Shown here: piece after piece, positions 54,937 to 63,345 of the stretch
Layout of the letters: each line of letters begins with the position of its first letter
How positions within the stretch are numbered: position 1 is the first letter of the stretch
Source: an uncultured Hyphomicrobiales bacterium
Lineage (GTDB): Bacteria; Pseudomonadota; Alphaproteobacteria; Rhizobiales; Devosiaceae
NCBI GenBank assembly: GCA_903842455.1
Contig: CAIMLX010000094.1
Coordinates: 1-64,000 of the forward strand
Direction of reading: 5' to 3'
Length of the DNA stretch: 64,000 bases
The notes under the pieces: generated by a model
What the model saw: only the letters and a program-made list of their open reading frames with translations
The model's database searches: none
What the model was told of the DNA's origin: nothing
Translations under genes and position numbers: made by a program

Positions 54937-55539
54937 TCAGGGCCAGGCGGGTTCGCGCGGCTCGTCGAGGCACGCGGTCTGCTGGAAGATACCGCGCGGA
55001 ATGGGATCGCGATCGGCCGTCGCATCCTCGGTCAGCGCCCTGGGGCTGTACCAGAGCGTGAGACCGATCTCGGGCATCATCACGTAATGGGGCGCCGGTT
55101 CACCGGCATTGGGTGGCACGAACCAGAAGGTCAGGTCTTCGTCGAGGGCATAAAAGCGCAGCGAGCGGGCTACGTCCTGCCGTTCCGCCAGGTCCTCCCC
55201 CTCGGCGTCGAGATCGAGCAACTGCCGGGGGCCATCCGGCTCGGCATCCGGGGCGCGCGGGTCTGACACCGGCCAAAGCGTCATGCCGCTATAGCCGTTC
55301 GACACCGAAAACGTGAACCAGTAGGTCCGCTGCGGCGTGGTGAGATAGAGGTAGAGATCGGAGGCGATCGTCGCCATCGAGCGCGCCGGGATGAAGCCCA
55401 GCTCCAGCGGACCATCCTCGGTCTCGAGGCCGTAGACCGCTCGCTCCGCCGGGCATTCATCCGCCAGCGCGGGCAGCGGCGCGACTGCTGCCAGTCCCAG
55501 GAGCAGCCACGCGGCCAGTTGTTTCGGGCTTCTCGGCAT
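54937..55539 (-). CDS. Secreted hypothetical protein
   Basis: A 200-residue protein with a signal peptide (QLAAWLLLGLAAVAPLPALAD) and no other membrane segment. Two cysteines (DECPAERAVYG and QQTACLDEP), far apart, may pair. Trp/Phe/Tyr-rich stretches (TYWFTFSVSNGYSGMTLWPV, LTFWFVPPNAG) suggest a beta domain. I do not recognise a family. It converges on the cell wall hydrolase gene with a ten-base gap. The ATG at 55539 gives the best signal peptide; the longer frame adds 24 unlikely residues. Confidence 0.8.
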   Translation of the reverse strand: MPRSPKQLAAWLLLGLAAVAPLPALADECPAERAVYGLETEDGPLELGFIPARSMATIASDLYLYLTTPQRTYWFTFSVSNGYSGMTLWPVSDPRAPDAEPDGPRQLLDLDAEGEDLAERQDVARSLRFYALDEDLTFWFVPPNAGEPAPHYVMMPEIGLTLWYSPRALTEDATADRDPIPRGIFQQTACLDEPREPAWP

Positions 55540-55772
55540 CAGATGGTCTCCGGACTGGGGGTCAAAGGATCGGCCGACAGGCCTTGGCGTTCTCGCTGAA
55601 CATCCGTTCAAGTGCCGTTCAACATCATGCCTATTTTGGGGCGCTCTCGCAGCTACAGTGCCACAATGTCTTGGAGGCGTCTGCGCAAGCCCCGGATTCC
55701 AGGCCTCTCCACAACTTATCCCCGCCTCCCCGCACCATGCGATGCTTTAAGCATGGAAGGGACAAACCGATG

Positions 55773-56375
55773 TCAGAATGCCGCCATCTCGCGCTTCACC
55801 TTGTCGATAAAGGCCTTGAGGCCATCCGGCGTCTGGTTGTTCATGTCGTAGAGCGCCAGGTATTTTGGCGGCCGCGGCGTACCGAACGTGATCCACGCCC
55901 AGCGCATCGCCAGCCGCCGCGGCGGGTCGCCCATGATCCAGGTCCGGAACCAGTCACCGCCATAGGTGGTGATGTAGGCGACCTTCTTGATGTTCTTCAT
56001 GTTCGGCACGAGCTTGCCCTTGTCGGACTCGGTGCCGCCGATCAGCACGAAGGACACGCCGGGCAGGAAGATGCGGTCGAAAAAGCCCTTGAGGATCGCC
56101 GGATAGCCGTAGTTCCACACCGGATGGACGAACACGATCTTGTCGCAGGCGCGGAGCCTGTCGACATAGGGTTTGATCTCCGGCGTCAGGTTGCCCGGCA
56201 CGTCATGGTACTCGAGCCGTTCCGTGCGGCTCATCACCGCGCGGAACTCCTCGTCGTAAAGGTTGAGCGCATCCACCTCGTCGCCCTTGGCGCGCAGCGT
56301 CTCGCAGGCAGCGTTGAACAAAGCGCGGTTGTAGCTGGTTTCGACCGGGTGGGCGTGGACGACAAGGACCTTCAT
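55773..56375 (-). CDS. NAD(P)H dehydrogenase, flavodoxin-like (NQO1 type)
   Basis: A 200-residue flavodoxin-fold oxidoreductase (NQO1/KefF/MdaB-like). The FMN or FAD phosphate loop is VLVVHAHPVETSYNRAL, followed by FVHPVWNYGYPAILKGFFDRIF and the TTYGGDWFR segment. These reduce quinones or other electrophiles with NAD(P)H. It is the last gene of the minus-strand operon and overlaps the FAD gene by four bases, so it likely takes part in the same pathway as the ABC importer. Confidence 0.9.
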   Translation of the reverse strand: MKVLVVHAHPVETSYNRALFNAACETLRAKGDEVDALNLYDEEFRAVMSRTERLEYHDVPGNLTPEIKPYVDRLRACDKIVFVHPVWNYGYPAILKGFFDRIFLPGVSFVLIGGTESDKGKLVPNMKNIKKVAYITTYGGDWFRTWIMGDPPRRLAMRWAWITFGTPRPPKYLALYDMNNQTPDGLKAFIDKVKREMAAF

Positions 56376-57781
56376 TCGGCGGCGGTACCCAGCGTGTAGA
56401 GGCCGGTGAACAGCCAGGTGCGGCCCGAGTCGAAGTCGAAATCCGGGTCGTCCCAGGCGATCATCTTGCCGGGGTTCAGGATGCCCTTGGGGTCGGCTTC
56501 CTTCTTGAACTGCAGTTGCGCCCGGTCGGTCTTCTTCATGCCGCCTTCCTCGAGGGTGTAGCGGTGTGGGTTAAAGACGAGGCAGCCATTCGCTTCATGC
56601 AGCCGGATGATTTCTTCGAGCCGCTCCTCGGAGGTGTAGCGCACCACCGGCAGGCCGGAGAACACGATGCGGCCGTCGAAGCGGGTCATCTCGATATGCA
56701 TGGGCATCTCGTCGCCGAACGTGTCGACCGCCCACTGGACGTGCGCGAGGTCCGGATACTGGGTCTGGAGGTACGTGATGGTCGGGTCGATCTTGAGGCC
56801 GCGCAGGGTGGTGTGGTTCCAGGCGAGCTCGTAGATCGGCGGCAGCTTGGCCTTCGTCTCGGCGTCCAGCGTTGCCGCGTTCACCAGCATGTCGCCCTTG
56901 TGGAATTCTACGAAGTCCACCATCGCCGGCACGGCGGCGGGCGCCATCATCAGCAGCACCACCGACTGCTCGCGCGAGCGGATATAGGGGCGGTGGCGGT
57001 TGAAATAGTCATGCGCCAGCGGCGCCGCGACAGGCGAGATTTCCTTGCACAGCAGGCCATCCTGCCGCGCCACCTGCTCGGCAAAGGCGCAGGCCTCCAT
57101 GATCGAATCGAAGCCGACCATCATGTCGACCCAGTCGTAATGCGCCGTCAGCGGCATCTCGGCTTCGACGATGATGCCGTTGGTGCCGTAGGCATGCGCG
57201 ACCTTGAGGATGTCCGGCCCCGTGAGGTCGAGCACGCGCGGCTCGGCCTCGCAGGTCACGACCTTGAGCCCGAGGATATTGCCGAAATTGCGCAACCCGC
57301 CCCAGCGGATCGACCCGACGCCGCCCGAGCCGCCGGCGATGAAGCCGCCAAGGGTGGCCATGCGGTAGGTCGAGGGGTGGAAGCGCAGCTCGCCGTTCAC
57401 GGCGTGCGTCGTCGCCTCGTCGAGCTTTTCCATGATCACGCCGGCCTCGGCGCGGACGCGGTCGTTCTCGATCTTGAGGACCTTGTCCATGTTGGTCAGG
57501 CTGAGCATCGCGCCACCCGAAAGCGGCATGGCCTGCCCGTAATTGCCGGTACCGGCGCCGCGCGGCGTGATCGGCACCTCGTTGGCGAACGCCGCCTTCA
57601 GCGTCGTCACCACTTCCTCGGTCGAGCGGGGGGAGACGACGAGTTGCGCCGTGACGCCGTCGAGCTGCGCCTTGAGCCGCGGCGAATACCAGTAATGGTC
57701 GCGGCTCTTCTGCTGCACGATGCGCGCATTGTCTTCGACCGGAATGTCGCCGAGCGCGGCGCGGAAGCCTTCGATGTTCAT
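56372..57781 (-). CDS. FAD-binding oxidoreductase (GlcD/D-lactate dehydrogenase type)
   Basis: A 469-residue PCMH-type flavoenzyme. The FAD domain has PITPRGAGTGNYGQAMPLSGG and the later GGFIAGGSGGVGSIRWGGL, and the C-terminal half fits the glycolate/D-lactate oxidase group, ending with RTDRAQLQFKKEADPKGILN-like residues (PKGILNPGK). No iron-sulfur partner is nearby. It lies four bases after the amidohydrolase gene in the operon. A hydroxy acid or similar intermediate is a reasonable but unproven substrate. Confidence 0.88.
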   Translation of the reverse strand: MNIEGFRAALGDIPVEDNARIVQQKSRDHYWYSPRLKAQLDGVTAQLVVSPRSTEEVVTTLKAAFANEVPITPRGAGTGNYGQAMPLSGGAMLSLTNMDKVLKIENDRVRAEAGVIMEKLDEATTHAVNGELRFHPSTYRMATLGGFIAGGSGGVGSIRWGGLRNFGNILGLKVVTCEAEPRVLDLTGPDILKVAHAYGTNGIIVEAEMPLTAHYDWVDMMVGFDSIMEACAFAEQVARQDGLLCKEISPVAAPLAHDYFNRHRPYIRSREQSVVLLMMAPAAVPAMVDFVEFHKGDMLVNAATLDAETKAKLPPIYELAWNHTTLRGLKIDPTITYLQTQYPDLAHVQWAVDTFGDEMPMHIEMTRFDGRIVFSGLPVVRYTSEERLEEIIRLHEANGCLVFNPHRYTLEEGGMKKTDRAQLQFKKEADPKGILNPGKMIAWDDPDFDFDSGRTWLFTGLYTLGTAAE

Positions 57782-57785
57782 CTTG

Positions 57786-59102
57786 TTACTCCATCAGGTC
57801 GTCGAGTTCGCGGTAATCCGGTAGCGTCGTGTCGATCGCCTTGCCTTGACGCAGGACAATCCGATCAGCTTGCGGTCGCGAGTTCAGTTCGGTCCAGGTG
57901 CGGGCGCGGAACAGCACAAGGTCGGCCGGAGTGCCTGGCTCGATCACTGCCTTGTAGGCAAACCCGGCATGCGCGGCGGGCGCACTGCCGACGGCCCGCA
58001 CCCAGTCCCACGCCATGTCCTGCGGGTGGTCGAACTGCAGGATGCGCGCGCCCTCGCGCAGCACTTCCATGCCATCGAGGTCGCCATAGGCATAGAACGG
58101 GTCGCGCGTATTGTCCGACGCGATGGCGACGACCGCGCCGGCCGCCTTGAACTCGTTGAGCAGCGTCGCGCCCCGCCGGATCGGCGTGCGGACCCGGCCG
58201 TTGCCGTTGTCGCGATCCTGCAGGTAGATGTTGCACATCGGCAGCGAGACAATGGCGATGCCCGCCTCCACCGCCTTGTCGATGGTGGTGCGCACGGTGC
58301 GCTCGTCCTGCACGGTCAGCACGCAGCAATGCCCGGCCATCACCTTGCCTGTGTAGCCGGTTTCCAGCACCGCCTCGGCGAGGTGGAGCAGGGCGTGGGC
58401 ATCCGGGTTGCCGGTCTCGTCGGTGTGGAGGTCGAGGTCGATGCCAAGCTCGCCCGCCTTTTCGACCACGCGCAGCATGGCTTCCTTCGAGCGGTCGAAG
58501 GTGGCCACCGAGCCCCCCATCAGGCCGCCCGAGGCTTTCACCTGCCGCGCCACGGTGTCTAGTTCATGCGGGGTGACCAGCGTGTCCGGCCCGACGATTG
58601 CCGCGGCCTGCAATTCGATGCGACCGGCCCACTTGTCGCGCATCTTTTCGAACAGCGCCCAGCTGATCTCGTGTTGCGGCGGGGCGGAATCGAGATGGGT
58701 CCGGATGGCGGCGGTGCCGTGCGCAAAGGCGCAGCGCAGCGCAAAGTCGAAGCGGCGCTCGACGTCCTCGGCCGCCCACATCCTTTCCCGGTCATTGGCG
58801 ACGGCAAGCAGCGCGCCCATCCAGGTGCCGTCCGGGTTCTCCTTGCGCGGCCAGATCTGCCCCTTGTCGAGATGCGTGTGGATGTCGACGAAAGCTGGCA
58901 GCACCAGTCCCTGATCCATCTCGTGCGACGGCCCGGAAATCGGGGCGCTGCCGGCGGGCCGGATGGCAGCGATCCTGCCATCCGCGATCTCGATATCGAC
59001 AGAGGCCACCGAGCCGTTGCCGATGCTGCCCATGGCAGCCGCCGGCACCCGGGCGTTTCGGAGGGTGACGGTGCCGGTGGAGAGAGACGGAGTGCCGAAC
59101 AC
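57786..59102 (-). CDS. Amidohydrolase of the cytosine deaminase (CodA) type
   Basis: A 438-residue metal-dependent hydrolase. The HxH metal motif is H75/H77 in FVDIHTHLDKG, further ligands are in DLHTDETGNPDAH and VMAGHCCVL, and the catalytic Asp is in IASDNTRDPFYAYGDLDG. This is the order seen in CodA and related triazine and pyrimidine deaminases. The substrate is probably a cyclic amide or amidine, but cannot be set. It lies between the permease gene (3 bases) and the FAD gene (4 bases) in the same operon. Confidence 0.88.
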   Translation of the reverse strand: MFGTPSLSTGTVTLRNARVPAAAMGSIGNGSVASVDIEIADGRIAAIRPAGSAPISGPSHEMDQGLVLPAFVDIHTHLDKGQIWPRKENPDGTWMGALLAVANDRERMWAAEDVERRFDFALRCAFAHGTAAIRTHLDSAPPQHEISWALFEKMRDKWAGRIELQAAAIVGPDTLVTPHELDTVARQVKASGGLMGGSVATFDRSKEAMLRVVEKAGELGIDLDLHTDETGNPDAHALLHLAEAVLETGYTGKVMAGHCCVLTVQDERTVRTTIDKAVEAGIAIVSLPMCNIYLQDRDNGNGRVRTPIRRGATLLNEFKAAGAVVAIASDNTRDPFYAYGDLDGMEVLREGARILQFDHPQDMAWDWVRAVGSAPAAHAGFAYKAVIEPGTPADLVLFRARTWTELNSRPQADRIVLRQGKAIDTTLPDYRELDDLME

Positions 59103-59105
59103 CGC

Positions 59106-59978
59106 CTAGTTCTCCCGCCGGATGGCGCTCTCGTGCCAGCGATGGAGCGAGAACCAGGCGATGAAGGAGGTGATGCCGAAGATGGCGATACCGGTCGATG
59201 TCAGCAGAATCAGCGCTGCGAAGAGGCGCGGAATGTTGAGCCGGTACTGCGCTTCGAGCAGGCGGAAGGCGAGGCCCGAACCCTGTCCGGCGGTACCGGC
59301 GGCGAACTCCGCCACCACCGCGGCGATCAGCGCCAGGCCACCCGCAATCCGCAGACCCGCCATGAAGTAGGGCAGGGCGGCCGGCAGCTTGAGGTAGATC
59401 AGCGTCTGCCAGCGCGAGGCGCCATAGAGGTCGTAGAGGTTGAGCAGGTTGTGATCGACGCTCTTCAGCCCCGCCACCATGTTCGACAGGATCGGGAAGA
59501 AGGCGACGAGGAAGGCGATGATCAGCAGCACCGACTGCGTGTCATGCACGTAGATGAGCAACAGCGGCGCAATCGCGATGACCGGCGTCACCTGCAGGAT
59601 GACCGCATAGGGGAACAGCGCCAGTTCGATCCACTTGGATTGCACCAGCAGGATGGCCATCGCCACCCCGCCGATCAGCGCCAGGGTCAGGGCCGTGACG
59701 GTGATCCTGAGCGTGACCATTAGCGCCGGCAGCAAGGTGGGCCAGTCGTTCCACAACGACAGGACCACGTCGGCCGGCGTGGGCAGGATGTACTTCGGGA
59801 TGTTGTTGAGCACGACCGTGAAGTGCCAGGCGACGATCGCCAGCAACAGCATGGTGACCGGCACCACGATACGCATGACCTTCTCGGTCGAGGAGGTGCG
59901 TGGCGCCACAATGGCGACGGCGCTGTCGGTGCCCGCTTCGTCGGAGGTGCCGGGACCGGCCTGTTGAACTGCGCTCAT
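59106..59978 (-). CDS. ABC transporter permease
   Basis: A 290-residue inner-membrane permease of the nitrate/sulfonate/taurine (SsuC/ThiX) type with about six helices. The EAA-like loop is in LYDLYGASRWQTLIYLKLPAALPYF. The N-terminal 30 residues are polar. I chose the ATG at 59978, overlapping the ATPase stop by one base; the longer frame runs into the ATPase gene antisense-free but out of its own frame. With the neighbouring ATPase and binding protein it forms one importer. Confidence 0.93.
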   Translation of the reverse strand: MSAVQQAGPGTSDEAGTDSAVAIVAPRTSSTEKVMRIVVPVTMLLLAIVAWHFTVVLNNIPKYILPTPADVVLSLWNDWPTLLPALMVTLRITVTALTLALIGGVAMAILLVQSKWIELALFPYAVILQVTPVIAIAPLLLIYVHDTQSVLLIIAFLVAFFPILSNMVAGLKSVDHNLLNLYDLYGASRWQTLIYLKLPAALPYFMAGLRIAGGLALIAAVVAEFAAGTAGQGSGLAFRLLEAQYRLNIPRLFAALILLTSTGIAIFGITSFIAWFSLHRWHESAIRREN

Positions 59979-60808
59979 CAGTGCGTCCCCCCGCCGGCGT
60001 GAATGGCGTCGTGCAGTGCCGTCGAGACCTCGTGGGTCGCGGCGCGATAGGCTTCCGACGTACGGTATTCGGCGGTGCGTTCGCCGGAATTGTCGAGCGG
60101 CAGGTCGGCGAAGACCTGGCCAGGGCGGGCCTTCATCACCACGATGCGGTTGGAGAGGTAGACGCTCTCGAATACCGAGTGGGTGACGAAGATCACGGTG
60201 ACGCCGGACAGCTTCCACAGGCGCAGCACGTCGTCGTTGAGCTTCTGCCGGGTGATCTCGTCGAGCGCCGCGAAGGGTTCATCCATCAGCAGCAACTTGG
60301 GCTTGGTCACCAGTGCGCGGGCGATCGAGACGCGCATCTTCATGCCGCCCGACAGTTCGCGCGGATAGGCATCGGCGAAATCGGCGAGGCCCACCGAGGC
60401 CAGCATTTCCATGATGCGCGGCCGGGCTTCCGCCTTGCTGACGCGGGTCAATCGCAGCGGCAGGTAGACGTTGCCGAACACCGTTTGCCACGGCATCAGG
60501 GTCGGTTCCTGGAACACGAAGCCGATATCGCCCTGCGGCAGTCCCTTGGAATTGATCTGGCTCGAGGGCCAGTCGATGCTCCCCGTGGAGGCACTGCCCA
60601 GGCCTGCGATGATGCGCAGGGCGGTAGATTTGCCGCAGCCCGAGGGCCCCAGCAGGCTGAGGAACTCTCCGCGCTCAACGTCAAGCGACATGTCCTTGAG
60701 CGCCAGCGTACCGTTGGAAAACACCTTGGAGACGTTCCGCATCGAAACGACGAGGCGGGACGCACCGGCAGAACGCTGCGCCGAAGCGGCGGCTGAAATA
60801 TCAGTCAA
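59978..60808 (-). CDS. ABC transporter ATP-binding protein
   Basis: A 276-residue ATPase of the SsuB/TauB/ThiZ group. Walker A is LLGPSGCGKST, the signature is ELSGGMKMRVSIARAL, Walker B is LLLMDEPFAALDE, and the H-loop is IFVTHSVFES. The longest frame begins with TTG at 60808; an ATG at 60742 (MRNVSKVF) is another start, and neither has a clear ribosome site. It is 66 bases after the binding protein gene and overlaps the permease gene. Confidence 0.94.
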   Translation of the reverse strand: MTDISAAASAQRSAGASRLVVSMRNVSKVFSNGTLALKDMSLDVERGEFLSLLGPSGCGKSTALRIIAGLGSASTGSIDWPSSQINSKGLPQGDIGFVFQEPTLMPWQTVFGNVYLPLRLTRVSKAEARPRIMEMLASVGLADFADAYPRELSGGMKMRVSIARALVTKPKLLLMDEPFAALDEITRQKLNDDVLRLWKLSGVTVIFVTHSVFESVYLSNRIVVMKARPGQVFADLPLDNSGERTAEYRTSEAYRAATHEVSTALHDAIHAGGGTH

Positions 60809-60874
60809 ATTGAAAAGCCCAGGTTAGGGTCGAACGGCGCGGGCTCCATGCCCGCGCCGAGAGGATCGCTTGTC

Positions 60875-61879
60875 TTACTTTACGAGGTCCTTGCCAACAC
60901 CCTGGCAGACGTTATCAAGGCTATAGGCCTGCGAAACATCGAGGCCTTCGGGGAAGAGGCCGACGGCCTTCATCTGCTCGTAGAAGCCGTTCCAGCGGTC
61001 CGCGGTCATGCAGCCGATGCCGTTGGCTTCCGCATCGCCCGAAACGACGATGCCCAGTTCCTTCATCTTGGAAATGCCGAAGGCGATCTGCTCGTCCGTC
61101 ATGTCCGGATTGTCGGTCTTGATCAGGGCGTTGGCGGAGGCGTTGTCGCCGTAGAGGTAGTTGTACCAGCCGATGATCGAGGCCTCGACGAAGCGCTTGG
61201 CGACGTCCTGGTTGGCGTCATACCAGGGCTTCATCACCTCGATGGTGGTCGAGTAGGGGGCAAAACCGTTGTCGGCCAGCAGGAACTCCTGCGGCTTGAA
61301 ACCGGCCTGCTTCTCGATCTCGAGCGGCTCGGAGGTCACGTAGCCCTGCTGGATCGCCATCTTGTCCGCAATGAACGGCGCCGGGTTGAAGGTGTAGGGC
61401 TCGAACTTCTCGTCGGTGAACGCGGGATAGGCCGACTTCATCCACGAGAAATAGGAGATGAACCCGTCCTTGGAGAGGATGTACTTGGAGGCCCCAGCGA
61501 GGTCCTCGAACTTCTCGAAACCGGCATCCGGGTGGGCCAGCAGAACCTGCGGATCCTTCTGGAAGATCGAGGCGATGGTGAGGGTCGGGATGCCTTCCTT
61601 CACGGCGTCGATCGCGGTGGTCATGCCACCCATGTAGAAGTCGATCTGGCCGCCGATCAGCAACGAGCGGTTGGCGCCCTGCGGCCCGCCCTGGCGGATG
61701 GTGACGTCAAGGCCGTACTTGGCATACGTGCCATCGGCGACAGCCTGGTAGAATCCGCCATGCTCGGCCTGGGCCAGCCAGTTGGTGCCGTAGCTCACCT
61801 TGTCCTGCGCGACCGCGCCGGTAGTCCCCAAGGCCAGCGTAACCAGCCCTGCGGCCAGAATCTTGTTGAAGTCGACCAT
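60875..61879 (-). CDS. ABC substrate-binding protein, NMT1/THI5-like
   Basis: A 334-residue periplasmic binding protein with a signal peptide (KILAAGLVTLALGTTGAVAQ). The body is of the NMT1/THI5 type (NWLAQAEHGGFYQAVADGTY, then IRQGGPQGANRSLLIGGQID), a family that binds pyrimidines, thiamine precursors, sulfonates and other organic anions. GGGAGA precedes the ATG at 61879. It is the first gene of the six-gene minus-strand operon and diverges from the RidA gene. The ligand is not predictable from sequence alone. Confidence 0.92.
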   Translation of the reverse strand: MVDFNKILAAGLVTLALGTTGAVAQDKVSYGTNWLAQAEHGGFYQAVADGTYAKYGLDVTIRQGGPQGANRSLLIGGQIDFYMGGMTTAIDAVKEGIPTLTIASIFQKDPQVLLAHPDAGFEKFEDLAGASKYILSKDGFISYFSWMKSAYPAFTDEKFEPYTFNPAPFIADKMAIQQGYVTSEPLEIEKQAGFKPQEFLLADNGFAPYSTTIEVMKPWYDANQDVAKRFVEASIIGWYNYLYGDNASANALIKTDNPDMTDEQIAFGISKMKELGIVVSGDAEANGIGCMTADRWNGFYEQMKAVGLFPEGLDVSQAYSLDNVCQGVGKDLVK

Positions 61880-61981
61880 TGCAGTCTCCCTGTTGGCCGG
61901 ACGATAGGTCCCCCATCCGGCGCCATCGATTTTTTCGTGCCCCTGGGCACACCAAGCCATTCATTCCGCGCCCGGCGCTAA

Positions 61982-62057
61982 AAGGAAAGCCCAAAAATGC
62001 GTCACTCCGAAAACTGCCTTCGGTTTAGGCAGCGCAGTTCAGATTGGGGCTTTCCTT
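61982..62057. promoter_or_regulatory. Nested inverted repeats between divergent operons
   Basis: AAGGAAAGCCC (61982-61992) and GGGCTTTCCTT (62047-62057) are perfect complements. Between them lies a second hairpin, CTGCCT (62014-62019) with AGGCAG (62027-62032). It sits in the 223-base gap that controls both the ABC operon and the RidA operon, so it may be an operator or a structured leader. Confidence 0.5.
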
Positions 62058-62102
62058 CCGTGTCGTTTGACGCTTAGCTGAGCATATACCTCGGGGGCCG
62101 TT

Positions 62103-62492
62103 GTGCATAAGTCGCTTTCACCAAGCTCCATTCATCCGCCATTCGCGCCTTACAGCCCCGGTATCGAGGTCAGTTCACGCTCGCGTTTCGTCTTCGTTTC
62201 CGGCCAGTTGGGCATCGACAAGGACGGCGTTGTTCCGCCCGATGCCGCCGGTCAGGCCCGCGTCGTCTTCGACAATATCAGGGCGATTCTCGGCGAGGCC
62301 GGAATGGGACTCAAGGATATCGTGAAGCTCAACGCCTACGTCACCGGCCGCCAGCACATGCGCGGCTACATGGACGTGCGCAACGCGCTGTTCGCGGAGC
62401 CGTATCCGGCCTCCACCCTGATGATCGTCGGTGGCTTCACCCGCGAAGAATTCGTCGTCGAGATCGAAGCGATCGCCGCTTCGCCCGGCTGA
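62103..62492 (+). CDS. RidA family protein
   Basis: A 129-residue member of the YjgF/YER057c/UK114 family, with FVFVSGQLGIDKDGVV, the VVFDNIRAILGEAGM helix, DIVKLNAYVT, and PASTLMIVGGF before VEIEAIA. The position of the deaminase arginine (Arg105 in E. coli RidA, motif PARS) holds Ser104, so archetypal imine deaminase activity is not expected. Other Rid groups share this feature. The start is GTG at 62103. It begins a plus-strand set with the creatininase gene. Confidence 0.9.
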   Translation: MHKSLSPSSIHPPFAPYSPGIEVSSRSRFVFVSGQLGIDKDGVVPPDAAGQARVVFDNIRAILGEAGMGLKDIVKLNAYVTGRQHMRGYMDVRNALFAEPYPASTLMIVGGFTREEFVVEIEAIAASPG

Positions 62493-62509
62493 AACTGCAG
62501 AGACCTGAC

Positions 62510-63304
62510 ATGACCTACCGCAAGATCTGGTGGAACGACTTTTCCGCCTTCGACTTCCACGGCCTCGATCCGAACAGGACGATCGCGGTGTTCCCGACCG
62601 CTGCCGTCGAGCAGCACGGCCCGCATCTTCCTCTGGGTACGGATACGATCATCAACCAGGGTCACCTCGACCTGCTGGTCGAGCGGGTGCCGAAGGACCT
62701 CGACATCCGTATCCTGCCGGTGCAGGCGATCGGCAAATCCAACGAGCACATCTGGCAGACCGGCACGCTGAGCCACACCGCCACCAACCTCATCGATGCA
62801 TGGACGCAGATCGGGCTCGAGATCGCCCGGGCGGGGATTAAGAAGGTGGTGTTTGTCAATTCGCACGGTGGCAACGTCTCGATCCTCGACATCGTGGCGC
62901 GCGAGCTGCGGGTGAAGGCCGGCATGCTGGCAGTGAAGACCGGCTGGAGCCAGTATTGGCCCAAGGATATCTACTCCGACATCGAGAACCGCCACGGCAT
63001 CCACGGCGGCGACAGCGAGACCTCGGTGGTGATGCACCTGCGCCCCGAACTGGTGAACCTCGACAAGCTGCAGGATTATCCTTCCGTCGCGGCGCGCGAC
63101 GAGCAGGCCTACAAGTACATGCGGCCGACGGGGCCGACGAGCTATGCTTGGATCGCCAGCGATATCCACCCGCTCGGCGCGGCGGGCCAGGCGCATCTGG
63201 GCACGGCCGACAAGGGCCGGGTCACGGTGGAGACTGCAGTCGACGCGTTCATCGAACTGTTGCGCGAGGTCGAGCGCTATCCGTTGCCGGGGGCCGAGCG
63301 CTAG
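62510..63304 (+). CDS. Creatininase family hydrolase
   Basis: A 264-residue metal-dependent amidase. E34, H36 and D45 in AVEQHGPHLPLGTDT fall at the same numbers as the metal ligands of Pseudomonas creatininase. NSHGGN (H119) and HGGDSETS (E170) complete the site. The family also includes formamide hydrolases and a cyclic-lactam hydrolase, so creatinine is not assured as substrate. It lies 17 bases after the RidA gene and 41 bases before the HAL-like gene. Confidence 0.92.
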   Translation: MTYRKIWWNDFSAFDFHGLDPNRTIAVFPTAAVEQHGPHLPLGTDTIINQGHLDLLVERVPKDLDIRILPVQAIGKSNEHIWQTGTLSHTATNLIDAWTQIGLEIARAGIKKVVFVNSHGGNVSILDIVARELRVKAGMLAVKTGWSQYWPKDIYSDIENRHGIHGGDSETSVVMHLRPELVNLDKLQDYPSVAARDEQAYKYMRPTGPTSYAWIASDIHPLGAAGQAHLGTADKGRVTVETAVDAFIELLREVERYPLPGAER

Positions 63305-63345
63305 CTCCCATTGCATGGTGCGGCGCAGCCCGGTAATTGCGGGGC

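Noticed and set aside
61880-62102. TPP riboswitch before the NMT1-type binding protein
   Set aside because: The NMT1/THI5 family suggests thiamine, but the conserved TPP aptamer cores (CTGAGA and ACCTGATCTGG) are absent on both strands.
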